A stretch of DNA of 64,000 bases from Oscillospiraceae bacterium (GTDB taxonomy: Bacteria; Bacillota; Clostridia; Oscillospirales; Oscillospiraceae): positions 9,146-73,145 of the forward strand of contig JAHHRX010000008.1 in assembly GCA_020025545.1 (NCBI GenBank), given 5' to 3'. Made by a program: the position numbers and the translations under genes. Shown here piece after piece: positions 24,578 through 33,334 of this stretch. Within the stretch, counting starts at the first letter, position 1. Every line of letters begins with the position of its first letter. The notes below the pieces were generated by a model that was not told where the DNA came from, ran no database searches, and worked only from the letters and a program-made list of their open reading frames with translations.

Positions 24578-25351
24578 ATGGTAGGTAAAGATGATAATTT
24601 CAATCAATGGCTGGATCAGAGTATGGATCTTTCTCAAGATGAAGAATTGGACCGTTTGCTGAAAGAATTTGGAGTGGACGATACTCTGTTAGAACCGCCA
24701 TTAGAGGATGTGCAGGAAGAACAGCCCGATGTGCCAAAAGCGCCGGCACCTAAGCCTGCTGCATCTAAGTCTGCTGTGCCGCAAAAGACACCGCTGAGCA
24801 AGACACTGCTTATGTATTTGCACGACATTGTGTTTCTGCTGGCTGGGCTCGTCGTGGTATTTTTGCTGCTCTTCCGAGTGGTTGTGGTGTCCGGCACCTC
24901 TATGAACAACACGCTCTATGACGGAGATTATCTCCTGCTGATGAGCAATGTGTTTTATCGGAATCCAAAACCCGGAGATGTGATCGTTGCCAGCAAAGAA
25001 AGCTACGACGGCGGTTTGCCCATTGTGAAGCGTGTCATCGCTACGGAGGGTCAGACTGTGGACATTGATTTCTATAAGGGCATCGTCTATGTGGACGGAA
25101 AAGCGCTTGATGAGCCCTATACCCACACGCCCACAACTTTGGAAGAAGGGGTGCATTTCCCGTTAATTGTGGACAAGGGCTGTATTTTTGTTATGGGCGA
25201 CAACCGCAACGGCTCAAAGGATAGCCGTCACCCGGAAATCGGTCAGATCGACCGCCGGGAGGTTTTGGGCAAGGTTGTTTTCCTTGCGCTGCCCGGTACA
25301 AACCATGGGCAGTATCCTATGGATTTTCGCAGGATTGGAGTTGTTTCTTGA
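24578..25351 (+). CDS. lepB: Signal peptidase I
   Basis: The 257-residue membrane protease removes signal peptides from exported proteins. An acidic, Pro/Ala-rich cytoplasmic region of about 75 residues precedes one membrane helix (about 82-102). The catalytic serine lies in SGTSMNNTLYDGD (near residue 107) and the general-base lysine in PIVKRVIA (near 150). MGDNRNGSKDSRHPEIG is the conserved box E. A TATAAT lies at 24503-24508, and the inverted repeat CGGTTTC-N5-GAAACCG (24537-24555) lies in the leader. It is the first gene of a run with rbgA, rnhB and yraN. Confidence 0.95.
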   Translation: MVGKDDNFNQWLDQSMDLSQDEELDRLLKEFGVDDTLLEPPLEDVQEEQPDVPKAPAPKPAASKSAVPQKTPLSKTLLMYLHDIVFLLAGLVVVFLLLFRVVVVSGTSMNNTLYDGDYLLLMSNVFYRNPKPGDVIVASKESYDGGLPIVKRVIATEGQTVDIDFYKGIVYVDGKALDEPYTHTPTTLEEGVHFPLIVDKGCIFVMGDNRNGSKDSRHPEIGQIDRREVLGKVVFLALPGTNHGQYPMDFRRIGVVS

Positions 25352-26220
25352 TGGAACAGGAGAAAATGGATATACAATGGTATCCCGGTCATATGACCAA
25401 GACCCGGCGGCAGATTGAAGCGGATCTCAAACAGGTGGATGCTGTCTGCGAGATTGTGGATGCCCGGATTCCCATGGCGAGCCGGAACCCGGATATTGAT
25501 TCCATTTGCGCAGGAAAGCCGAGACTGGTGATCCTTAACCGTATGGATCTTGCTGACCCGGAGGGCACCAGGCGCTGGAAGGAATACTTTAACAGCATGG
25601 GTATTGCGGCAATTCCTACGGATTGCAAGAGCAGAAAGGGAATCGGCGATTTTTACCCTGCCGTGCGGAAGGTGCTGCAGGAGAAAATCCAGCGCAATGC
25701 CGCCCGTGGTATGAATAAGCCGCTGCGGGTGATGATCGTGGGAATTCCCAATGTGGGGAAATCTACGCTGATTAACCAGATTTCCGGGCGTAAGGGCGCA
25801 AAGGCCGAGAACCGTCCCGGCGTGACCCGTGGTAAGCAATGGGTCACAGCAGGAAATGGCCTGCTGCTGTTGGACACCCCCGGTATTCTGTGGCCCAAGT
25901 TTGAAGATCCCAATGTAGGAATGCTGCTGGCCTACACAGGCGCTGTGAAAGACGGCATCCTGGATCTTGAGGAATTGGCCTGCCGGCTGATCCGCCTGCT
26001 GTGGGAACGGTATCCTCAGGCGCTGAAGGAACGCTATAAGATTGAGGCAGAGACGGATGCGAAAGGCTATGAGCTGCTGGAAGCTGCCGGCAGAAAACGC
26101 GGATTTCTGATTTCCGGCGGCGAAATCAATACGGAGCGTATGGCTAAAGTGCTTGTGGATGAATTCCGCAGCGGCAAACTGGGCAGATTTACACTGGAAG
26201 AGCCGGAGGAAGTGCAATAA
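25351..26220 (+). CDS. rbgA: Ribosome biogenesis GTPase RbgA (YlqF)
   Basis: The 289-residue GTPase is needed for late 50S subunit assembly. It is circularly permuted: G4 (LNRMDLAD) comes before G1 (GIPNVGKSTLIN) and G3 (DTPG). The N-terminus has IQWYPGHMTKTRRQ, typical of the family. The start ATG overlaps the lepB stop codon; a further ATG at 25366 is possible. It overlaps rnhB by one base. Confidence 0.93.
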   Translation: MEQEKMDIQWYPGHMTKTRRQIEADLKQVDAVCEIVDARIPMASRNPDIDSICAGKPRLVILNRMDLADPEGTRRWKEYFNSMGIAAIPTDCKSRKGIGDFYPAVRKVLQEKIQRNAARGMNKPLRVMIVGIPNVGKSTLINQISGRKGAKAENRPGVTRGKQWVTAGNGLLLLDTPGILWPKFEDPNVGMLLAYTGAVKDGILDLEELACRLIRLLWERYPQALKERYKIEAETDAKGYELLEAAGRKRGFLISGGEINTERMAKVLVDEFRSGKLGRFTLEEPEEVQ

Positions 26221-26834
26221 TGGATGTATATAATATGTGGGAAATTGAAGATGCCCTGATGGGAAAAAAGGTGGGGGTCATCTGTGGCGTGGACGAAGCC
26301 GGACGGGGCCCTCTGGCGGGTCCTGTGTATGCGGCCGCGGTGATTCTGCCGCCCCATGCGCAAATCCCCGGCCTGAATGACAGCAAAAAGCTGTCGGATA
26401 AGCGGCGCCGGGAGCTGATGCCGATCATAAAGGAGCAGGCGATTGCCTATGGTATCGGATCTGCCGGCAATGAGGAAATCGACGAACACAATATTTTGCA
26501 GGCCACATTCCTTGCTATGGAGCGTGCGCTGGCGCAGCTGGAAGGTAAGGCGGATTTCGCTCTGATCGACGGAAATCGGGAAAAGGATTTTGGCATTCCG
26601 GTGATGACCGTGGTGAAAGGCGATAGCCGCAGCGCAAATATTGCCGCAGCTTCTATCCTCGCCAAGGTTACCCGGGATGATTATATGATCGAAATGGCAA
26701 AGCAGTACCCGCAGTACGGTTTTGAAATTCACAAGGGTTACGGTACCAAGGCGCATTATGCTGCGCTGGAGCAGTACGGCCCCTGTCCGATCCACCGTAT
26801 GACCTTTCTGAAAAAGTTCTATGGCACAAAGTAG
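26220..26834 (+). CDS. rnhB: Ribonuclease HII
   Basis: The 204-residue enzyme removes RNA from RNA-DNA hybrids and single ribonucleotides from DNA. The N-terminal signature GVDEAGRGPLAGPVYAAAVI carries the first catalytic aspartate and glutamate, and LNDSKKLSDKRR follows. It lies between rbgA and yraN with short overlaps on both sides, as in Bacillus-type operons. Confidence 0.96.
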   Translation: MDVYNMWEIEDALMGKKVGVICGVDEAGRGPLAGPVYAAAVILPPHAQIPGLNDSKKLSDKRRRELMPIIKEQAIAYGIGSAGNEEIDEHNILQATFLAMERALAQLEGKADFALIDGNREKDFGIPVMTVVKGDSRSANIAAASILAKVTRDDYMIEMAKQYPQYGFEIHKGYGTKAHYAALEQYGPCPIHRMTFLKKFYGTK

Positions 26835-27186
26835 GATCAGCGGCGCATGGGGAGAAGCGCTGGCAGCGGAATATCTGCGGAAAAAGCGATATAAGCTGAT
26901 AGCAGCCAACTATCATTGCCGCTTCGGAGAAATTGACCTGATTGTGCAGGATCGTAAAAACCTTGTGTTCGTCGAAGTTAAGACGAGAAAAGACGATTCT
27001 TTTGCTGCTGCCCGGGAATATGTGACCCATGCAAAGCAGGACCGGATTCGGATCACCGCATCGGTCTATCTGAGTCAAAATCCTACGAAGCTCCAGCCGA
27101 GATTTGATGTGATCGAAATATATGCGCCGCAGGGCGTAGACACGAAAGAACCTGTTATCAACCATTTAGAGGGGGCGTTTCAATGA
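26821..27186 (+). CDS. yraN: UPF0102 family protein YraN
   Basis: The 121-residue protein has a restriction-endonuclease-like fold. Motifs GEALAAEYLRKKRYKL, GEIDLIVQD and VFVEVKTRK are those of the UPF0102 family. It is presumed to be a nuclease or nucleic-acid-binding protein, still uncharacterised. It overlaps rnhB by 14 bases and the following dipeptidase gene by 4. Confidence 0.92.
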   Translation: MAQSRISGAWGEALAAEYLRKKRYKLIAANYHCRFGEIDLIVQDRKNLVFVEVKTRKDDSFAAAREYVTHAKQDRIRITASVYLSQNPTKLQPRFDVIEIYAPQGVDTKEPVINHLEGAFQ

Positions 27187-28136
27187 ATTTCCCTGTTTTT
27201 GACCTGCATTGCGATACAGCTCTGGCAATGCTGGGAGAGGATCTTCTGGGCGCAGCCAGACTGCGAAAGAATCTGCTGCACATCGATCTGGAGCGGGCGG
27301 GAAAGCTGCCGGGATATGCCCAATGTTTTGCCTGTTTTACCACCACATGGGAAAAACTCCCCGGAAATATTTCCGCTACTACGGTGTTTGAACGGGAAAT
27401 GGGGGCAATCCTCGGAGAAATTGAACGCAACAGCGATGTGATTTCACTGGCGTACAGTGCTGAGGATGTGCGGAAAAATATGGAAAACGGAATTATGTCC
27501 GCCATCCTGACCATAGAAGGACCTGCCGGTTTCGGGTTTGACCCGGCTCTTTTGGAGAATTTGCACCAGGTGGGATTTAGAATTTCCACATTGGGCTGGA
27601 ATGAAAAAAATCCACTGACCGGCTCTCATGTAACCGGCGGCGGTCTGACGGATCTGGGTCGGACATATGTCCGGGAGGCGCAAAGACTGGGAATCATCGT
27701 GGATGTGAGCCATATCAGCGACGAGGCTTTCTGGGACATTATGGACATTACGGAAAAGCCTGTGATTGCAAGCCACAGCAATTCCCGGGCCGTCTGCGGT
27801 GTGAGCCGAAATCTGACAGACGATATGTTTCGGGAAATTTGCCGAACCGGCGGCGTGGCTGGTTTCAATCAATGCGCATCCTTTGTGGGAGAAAAGCCGG
27901 ATCTTGATACGGTATGCGACCATTTCCTGCACTGGCTGGAGCTGGATCCGGAGGGAACCCATATTGCGCTTGGCGGCGATCTGGACGGCTGCGACGAACT
28001 TCCGGAGGGCTTTGGGGGTGTGCAGGATTATCCTGCTCTGGCTGAAAGAATGCTCCGGCGGGGAATCGATGAAGAACTGGTACATAAGATCTTCTGGAAA
28101 AATGCTTTGGGAGTGATGGAAAAATGCTGTATGTGA
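27183..28136 (+). CDS. Membrane dipeptidase-like zinc peptidase (M19)
   Basis: The 317-residue protein has the M19 renal-dipeptidase pattern: FDLHCDTAL at the N-terminus (first zinc ligands), ILTIEGPAG with the bridging glutamate, VDVSHISDEAFWDI, SHSNSRAVCGVSRNLTD and GGDLDG. It hydrolyses dipeptides, including those with a D-residue at the C-terminal side in characterised members. No signal peptide is seen, so it is cytoplasmic. It overlaps the threonine-synthase-like gene by 13 bases. Confidence 0.92.
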   Translation: MNFPVFDLHCDTALAMLGEDLLGAARLRKNLLHIDLERAGKLPGYAQCFACFTTTWEKLPGNISATTVFEREMGAILGEIERNSDVISLAYSAEDVRKNMENGIMSAILTIEGPAGFGFDPALLENLHQVGFRISTLGWNEKNPLTGSHVTGGGLTDLGRTYVREAQRLGIIVDVSHISDEAFWDIMDITEKPVIASHSNSRAVCGVSRNLTDDMFREICRTGGVAGFNQCASFVGEKPDLDTVCDHFLHWLELDPEGTHIALGGDLDGCDELPEGFGGVQDYPALAERMLRRGIDEELVHKIFWKNALGVMEKCCM

Positions 28137-29134
28137 CTACAAGAAACAAGTATGATGCCTATACTGTTACGCATGCCATCCAAAACGACCGGGCACCGGA
28201 CGGCGGCTTCTACCTGCCGTTTCAAATGCCCAAATTACAGCGGGAGGATATCCTGCGCCTTAAGGAAGAATCTTTCGGTGAAGCAGTTGCGAGAATTCTG
28301 AATCTGTTTTTTCCCTGCCGCTTAAGCGGCGCAGATGTAGATTTTGCCTTGGGAAAGTATCCGATCAAGCTGCAAAGTATCAACCAGCGGGTCATCGCTG
28401 CAGAGACCTGGCACAATCTCGACTGGGATTTTTCGGGAGTGGAGAAGAGCCTTAATGCCCGGATTTCGGGCTTTGCAGATCGCTCTGCAAAACCATCCGG
28501 ATGGGTGCGGATTGCTGTCAGAATTGCAGTTTTATTCGGAATTTACGGTATGATGATGAAAAACGGCGATATTTCCGTCGATAAGCGTCTGGACATTGCG
28601 CTGTCTGCGGAGGACTTCACTTTGCCCATGGCGGCGTGGTATGCCCGACAAATGGGACTTCCTGTCGGAAATATCGTCTGCGGCTGCGGGGACGATTCTG
28701 CCCTTTGGAGCCTGATCAATTTGGGCGAGATGAAAACCGATGGCGTCGGCGTGCCGGCAAATATCGAGCGATTGATTTTCGGAACAAACGGCATTGAAGA
28801 AGCGCTGCATTTCCGGGACTGCTGCCGGGAGGGCAGGGGATATACGCTGCCTGCTCTGTCACTGGAGCGGCTGCGGCAGGGACTTTTTGCGGCGGTAGTC
28901 AGTACCCGGCGGCTAACCTCCGTGATTCCCAATGTGTACGATACCAGCGGATATATTTTGGATCCGGATACGGCGCTGGCCTACGGGGCCATGCAGGATT
29001 ACCGTGCACAAACCGGACGGAGCCAGCCCCTGCTGCTGATTTCCGAGCGCAGCCCGCTGCTGGAAGCGGATACGGTGGCAGAAGCGCTGCATATTTCTTT
29101 GGAGACATTGAAAGAACGACTAGAAAAACAGTAA
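28124..29134 (+). CDS. Threonine-synthase-like protein lacking the PLP site
   Basis: The 336-residue protein starts like ThrC (YVTTRNKYD, then APDGGFYLPFQMP) and later has MGLPVGNIVCGCGDDSALW and VPANIERLIFG. These resemble the second-domain ThrC motifs with -NxERLLF-. The central segment with the PLP-binding lysine (usual GPTLAFKD) is absent, and the protein is about 140 residues shorter than threonine synthase. It is most likely a pseudoenzyme that may bind an amino acid or a partner. It is coupled to the dipeptidase gene upstream. No true thrC is seen in the window. Confidence 0.75.
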   Translation: MLYVTTRNKYDAYTVTHAIQNDRAPDGGFYLPFQMPKLQREDILRLKEESFGEAVARILNLFFPCRLSGADVDFALGKYPIKLQSINQRVIAAETWHNLDWDFSGVEKSLNARISGFADRSAKPSGWVRIAVRIAVLFGIYGMMMKNGDISVDKRLDIALSAEDFTLPMAAWYARQMGLPVGNIVCGCGDDSALWSLINLGEMKTDGVGVPANIERLIFGTNGIEEALHFRDCCREGRGYTLPALSLERLRQGLFAAVVSTRRLTSVIPNVYDTSGYILDPDTALAYGAMQDYRAQTGRSQPLLLISERSPLLEADTVAEALHISLETLKERLEKQ

Positions 29135-29146
29135 AGAGGTGAGTGC

Positions 29147-29836
29147 ATGGCGCTATACGCCATAGGTGACCTGCATTTGAGCCTTGCTGCCGAAAAACCT
29201 ATGGATATATTCGGCGGTGCATGGCTCGGCTATATGGATAAGCTGCGCGAGGGCATGAAGGTCATCGGTCCGGAGGACACTACGGTTCTTGTGGGGGATC
29301 TCAGTTGGGCATTGAACCTGCAGGAAGCGGCGGAAGACTTCGCATGGATCGACCAAATCCCCGGCAGAAAAATCATTGTGAAGGGAAACCACGATTACTG
29401 GTGGAGCACAGCGGCGAAGTTTTACCGGTTTTGCAGCGACCACGGATTTTCCGACCAATGGATTCTGAACAACAATCACTATCTCTATGGGGATACCGCC
29501 ATCTGCGGTACCCGGGGATGGTTTTTTGAGGAAGAACGCAGCGGACAGCATGATGAAAAGGTGTTTCGCCGGGAACTGATCCGTCTGGAGTCCTCCCTGA
29601 AGTCTGCGGGGGACAGACAGAAAATCGTTTTTCTCCACTATCCGCCCAAATATAAGGGTTACGAATGCAAGGAAATTTTAGAGCTTCTGAAGCGCTATGA
29701 GGTGCGCTGCTGCTACTATGGCCACCTCCATGGAGCCAGCCACGGTCTCGCCTTGGAGGGGTTATGGGACGGTATCCATTTTAAGCTGGTTTCCGCGGAT
29801 AAACTGGGATTTAAGCCCTATAAAGTTTTGCCTTGA
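29147..29836 (+). CDS. Metallophosphoesterase
   Basis: The 229-residue calcineurin-like phosphoesterase has the metal motifs in order: GDLHL (residues 7-11), GDLSW, KGNHDYWW, FLHYPP and GHLHGASH. The substrate cannot be told from sequence. It starts at ATG 29147 after AAGAGGTG, 12 bases after the threonine-synthase-like gene, and is the last gene of this run. About 110 bases later a new promoter serves tig. Confidence 0.9.
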   Translation: MALYAIGDLHLSLAAEKPMDIFGGAWLGYMDKLREGMKVIGPEDTTVLVGDLSWALNLQEAAEDFAWIDQIPGRKIIVKGNHDYWWSTAAKFYRFCSDHGFSDQWILNNNHYLYGDTAICGTRGWFFEEERSGQHDEKVFRRELIRLESSLKSAGDRQKIVFLHYPPKYKGYECKEILELLKRYEVRCCYYGHLHGASHGLALEGLWDGIHFKLVSADKLGFKPYKVLP

Positions 29837-29949
29837 CGGGAAGATGCGTTTATGCAGTTCTTTCCCACAAAATCAGATAGTACTACCCCTGTTTTTTGGT
29901 ATAAAAAGGGGGAAATTCTGAAAATTTACAAATTGTTTTAAGAAAAGGG

Positions 29950-29978
29950 TGGACATTTCACGCTTTCTTTGGTAGAAT
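29950..29978 (+). promoter_or_regulatory. Promoter of tig
   Basis: TGGACA (29950-29955), 17 bases, TAGAAT (29973-29978). Confidence 0.75.
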
Positions 29979-30043
29979 ACTACGGTTAAAAGATAAATAA
30001 AAGTAGGCTGCGACGTGCAGCTTTATTTGGGAGGACATTAACC

Positions 30044-31348
30044 ATGAATGTAAAGAACACTGAAAGAAACGGCAACCAGACTACCATTGTTGTCGAGATC
30101 GACAAGGAACTGATGGAGTCCGGTGTCAATAAGGCATATATGAAGGCCCGCAAGACCATTATGCTCCCCGGCTTCCGTAAGGGCAAGGCTCCCCGGAAGA
30201 TGATCGAGTCCATGTACGGTGCTCATGTTTTCTATGATGACGGTCTGGAAGAGATCTTCCCCGAGGTCTATAAGTTTGCTGTGATCGATCAGGGCATCAA
30301 GGCTGTGGGCCGTCCCAGCATTACCGATATGGACATCAATGAGGACAATGTTGTTACCATCACCATCACCACAGATGTATATCCCGAGGTCACTCTGGGC
30401 GATTACAAGGGCCTGGAAGTTGAGAAGGCTGAGGCCGAGGTCACCGATGCACAGGTTGATGCAGAGCTGAACCGTATGGCTCAGAATGTTGCTTCCGTGG
30501 AGACCGTTGAGCGTGCTGCCGAGATGGGCGATACCGCCAATATCGACTTTGAGGGCTTTGATAACGGCGTCGCATTTGACGGCGGCAAGGGCGATAACTT
30601 TGACCTGAAGCTGGGCTCCGGTTCCTTCGTTCCCGGCTTTGAAGAGCAGGTCGTTGGCATGAGCGCCGGCGAGGAGAAGGATATCAATATTACCTTCCCC
30701 GAGGACTACCACGAGGAACTGGCCGGCAAGGCCGTTGTATTCCATGTAAAGTGCAACAAGGTCACCACCACCAATGTTCCCGCTCTGGATGATGATTTTG
30801 CTAAGGACGCTTCTGAGTTTGAGACTCTGGATGAGCTGAAGGCTGACATCCGTGCAAAGGCTCTGGAGAATGCCCAGAAGCAGATCGACAGCGCTTTCGA
30901 GCAGGCTGCTGTTGAGAAGGCTGCTGAGAACACCACTGTGGATATGCCCGCTTCTCTGGTAGAGGCCGAGCTGGATAGCCAGATGGAGCGCTTTGCTTAC
31001 CAGCTGCAGATGAGCGGCTACTCTGTAGAGCAGTACGCCAAGATGATGGGCGGCGACATGAACACCATGCGCAACGCTTTCCGTCCCGCTGCTGAGAAGC
31101 AGGCTAAGATCAATGTAACCCTCGACAAGATCATCGAGACTGAGTCCATCACCGTTAGCGAAGAGGAAGTGAACGCCGAGCTGGAGGCTATGGCTAAGCA
31201 GTACTCTCTGGAACTGGAGAAGGTTAAGAGCATGGTTCCTGCAGATGAGATCGAAACCAGCCTGAAGACCCGCAAGGCTGTAAAGCTTATTGTGGATAAC
31301 GCCAAGGCTGTTGCTCCTGCAAAAAAGGAAGCTGCTGACAAGGAATAA
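30044..31348 (+). CDS. tig: Trigger factor
   Basis: This is the 434-residue ribosome-bound chaperone and peptidyl-prolyl isomerase. The N-terminal domain carries the ribosome-docking motif GFRKGKAP. The FKBP-type isomerase domain (about 150-240) contains GDTANIDFEGF and GSGSFVPGFEEQVVGM. A long helical C-terminal chaperone domain follows. It precedes clpP and clpX, the usual order in Clostridia. Confidence 0.97.
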   Translation: MNVKNTERNGNQTTIVVEIDKELMESGVNKAYMKARKTIMLPGFRKGKAPRKMIESMYGAHVFYDDGLEEIFPEVYKFAVIDQGIKAVGRPSITDMDINEDNVVTITITTDVYPEVTLGDYKGLEVEKAEAEVTDAQVDAELNRMAQNVASVETVERAAEMGDTANIDFEGFDNGVAFDGGKGDNFDLKLGSGSFVPGFEEQVVGMSAGEEKDINITFPEDYHEELAGKAVVFHVKCNKVTTTNVPALDDDFAKDASEFETLDELKADIRAKALENAQKQIDSAFEQAAVEKAAENTTVDMPASLVEAELDSQMERFAYQLQMSGYSVEQYAKMMGGDMNTMRNAFRPAAEKQAKINVTLDKIIETESITVSEEEVNAELEAMAKQYSLELEKVKSMVPADEIETSLKTRKAVKLIVDNAKAVAPAKKEAADKE

Positions 31349-31400
31349 CCCATTGCTTTAATGGTTAGAATGTTTCAGACCTAAGAAAGGAGACATGACC

Positions 31401-31982
31401 ATGAGTTTAGTACCTTATGTTGTAGAGCAGACCAGCCGCGGTGAACGCAGCTACGATATTTTCTCCCGTCTGCTCAATGACCGCATCATCTTCCTGTCCG
31501 AGGAAGTGAACGACACCACGGCTTCTCTGATCGTGGCACAGCTTCTCTATCTGGAAGCACAGGATCCGGACAAGGATATTCAGTTTTATATTAACAGCCC
31601 CGGCGGCAGCGTCACCGCAGGCATGGCTATTTACGACACAATGAAATACATCAAGTGTGATGTGGCTACCATCTGCGTCGGTATGGCTGCGTCCATGGGT
31701 GCGTTCCTGCTGTCCGCAGGCACCAAGGGCAAGCGCATGGCTCTGCCCAATGCAGAAATTATGATCCACCAGCCTTCTGCAGGCACACAGGGTCAGATCA
31801 CGGATATGGCTATTCATCTGAAGCGTCTGCAGACCATCAAGGAGCGCATGAACCACATCCTGTCGGAGAATACCGGCAAGAGCGTGGAAGAGGTCACCGC
31901 TGCATGTGAGCGTGATAACTTCATGAGTGCTACTGAGGCGTTGGATTTCGGACTCATCGACCGTGTCCTTGATCGCCATTGA
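31401..31982 (+). CDS. clpP: ATP-dependent Clp protease proteolytic subunit
   Basis: The 193-residue serine protease forms the 14-mer barrel used by ClpX. Catalytic residues are S98 in GMAASMGAF, H123 in MIHQPS and the aspartate in RDNFMSA. The ATG at 31401 sits eight bases after AGGAG and is preferred to the ATG at 31395. It lies between tig and clpX. Confidence 0.97.
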   Translation: MSLVPYVVEQTSRGERSYDIFSRLLNDRIIFLSEEVNDTTASLIVAQLLYLEAQDPDKDIQFYINSPGGSVTAGMAIYDTMKYIKCDVATICVGMAASMGAFLLSAGTKGKRMALPNAEIMIHQPSAGTQGQITDMAIHLKRLQTIKERMNHILSENTGKSVEEVTAACERDNFMSATEALDFGLIDRVLDRH

Positions 31983-32008
31983 TTTTTTAGAAAGGCGGTA
32001 CCGGGTTC

Positions 32009-33271
32009 ATGGCGAGAAGAGAAGACCAGGGCATCCACTGCAGCTTCTGCGGTAAACGGGAAACACAGGTGGATCGACTGATTGCCGGCCCAGGCGTGTA
32101 TATTTGTAACGAATGTGTCAGTGCCTGCAACGAGCTGCTGCGGGAGCAGTACGGTGAGCAGAGCCATGGCGCACTTCCTGCACTGGATAAGCTGCCCACT
32201 CCCATGGAGATGAAAAACTTCATGGACGGCTATATTATCGGTCAGGAGGATGCCAAGATCGCTCTGTCCGTTGCGGTGTACAACCACTATAAGCGGATTT
32301 ACATCGGAAGTGATTCCGATGTGGAGCTGCAAAAGAGCAATATTTTGCTGATCGGACCTACCGGAAGCGGTAAAACCTTATTTGCGCAGACGCTTGCAAA
32401 GATTTTGGATGTTCCCTTTGCCATTGCAGATGCCACTACCCTCACGGAGGCGGGCTATGTTGGTGACGATGTGGAAAATATCCTCCTTCGTCTGCTGCAG
32501 GCTGCGGATTTCGATGTGGAGCTGGCTCAGCGTGGCATCATCTACATTGACGAAATGGATAAAATTGCCCGAAAGAGCGAAAATACTTCTATTACCCGTG
32601 ACGTTTCCGGTGAAGGCGTACAGCAGGCTTTGCTGAAAATCCTTGAAGGTACAGTTGCCGGTGTCCCCCCGCAGGGCGGACGGAAGCACCCCCAGCAGGA
32701 GATGATCCAGCTGGATACCTCCAATATCCTCTTTATCTGCGGCGGTGCCTTTGACGGTCTGGATAAGATCATTGAAGCCCGTACAGACCGTTCTGCAATC
32801 GGATTTGATTCTCCGATCGAAAGTAAAAAGCAGCGGGATGTTGGCAAGCTGCTGGCACAGGTGGAGCCCCACGACCTGTTAAAATTCGGTATCATTCCCG
32901 AATTGGTTGGCCGTATGCCGGTGATTACCTGCCTGCAGAGCCTCACGAAGGACGACATGGTGCGGATTTTGGATGAGCCGAAAAATGCATTGACCCGTCA
33001 GTACGAAAAGCTGCTGTCACTGGATAATGTAGAACTGGAAATCCGAAAGGAAGCATTGGAGGAGATTGCTCAGAGAGCACTTGACCGGCAGATTGGCGCA
33101 AGAGGTCTCAGAGCCATTATGGAGAGCATCATGATTCGTATCATGTATGTGATTCCCTCCGATCTGACCATTAAAAAGGTCATTATCACTCCGGAGTGTG
33201 TGCGGGGCGGAGAGCCTGAGATCCTGCGGGATCCTGAACATCCCCGGACAGTTCCCGGCCTGAAAAACTAA
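32009..33271 (+). CDS. clpX: ATP-dependent Clp protease ATP-binding subunit ClpX
   Basis: The 420-residue AAA+ unfoldase has an N-terminal C4 zinc finger (CSFCGKRE then CNECVSAC). Walker A is GPTGSGKTLFAQTLAK, the pore region follows in GYVGDDVENILLRLL, and the Walker B region is IDEMDKIARK. It feeds substrates into ClpP, encoded 27 bases upstream. A terminator follows the gene. Confidence 0.97.
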   Translation: MARREDQGIHCSFCGKRETQVDRLIAGPGVYICNECVSACNELLREQYGEQSHGALPALDKLPTPMEMKNFMDGYIIGQEDAKIALSVAVYNHYKRIYIGSDSDVELQKSNILLIGPTGSGKTLFAQTLAKILDVPFAIADATTLTEAGYVGDDVENILLRLLQAADFDVELAQRGIIYIDEMDKIARKSENTSITRDVSGEGVQQALLKILEGTVAGVPPQGGRKHPQQEMIQLDTSNILFICGGAFDGLDKIIEARTDRSAIGFDSPIESKKQRDVGKLLAQVEPHDLLKFGIIPELVGRMPVITCLQSLTKDDMVRILDEPKNALTRQYEKLLSLDNVELEIRKEALEEIAQRALDRQIGARGLRAIMESIMIRIMYVIPSDLTIKKVIITPECVRGGEPEILRDPEHPRTVPGLKN

Positions 33272-33279
33272 TACCAATA

Positions 33280-33307
33280 GAAGGGGGTTCCATATACCCC
33301 CTTCTTT
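33280..33307 (+). terminator. Terminator after clpX
   Basis: GAAGGGGGT (33280-33288) pairs with ACCCCCTTC (33296-33304), followed by TTT. It separates clpX from lon, perhaps only in part. Confidence 0.75.
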
Positions 33308-33334
33308 CCACATTCAAGGGAAAGGAGAATGTAT

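Noticed and set aside
29872..29926. CCCCTGTTTT ... AAAAAGGGGG as a terminator after the metallophosphoesterase
   Set aside because: The stem is interrupted and followed by GAAATTC, not a T-run; termination there is possible but not supported.
31347..31372. Weak hairpin between tig and clpP
   Set aside because: The stem TAACC/GGTTA has a bulge and few GC pairs, and no T-run follows; it is not called a terminator.
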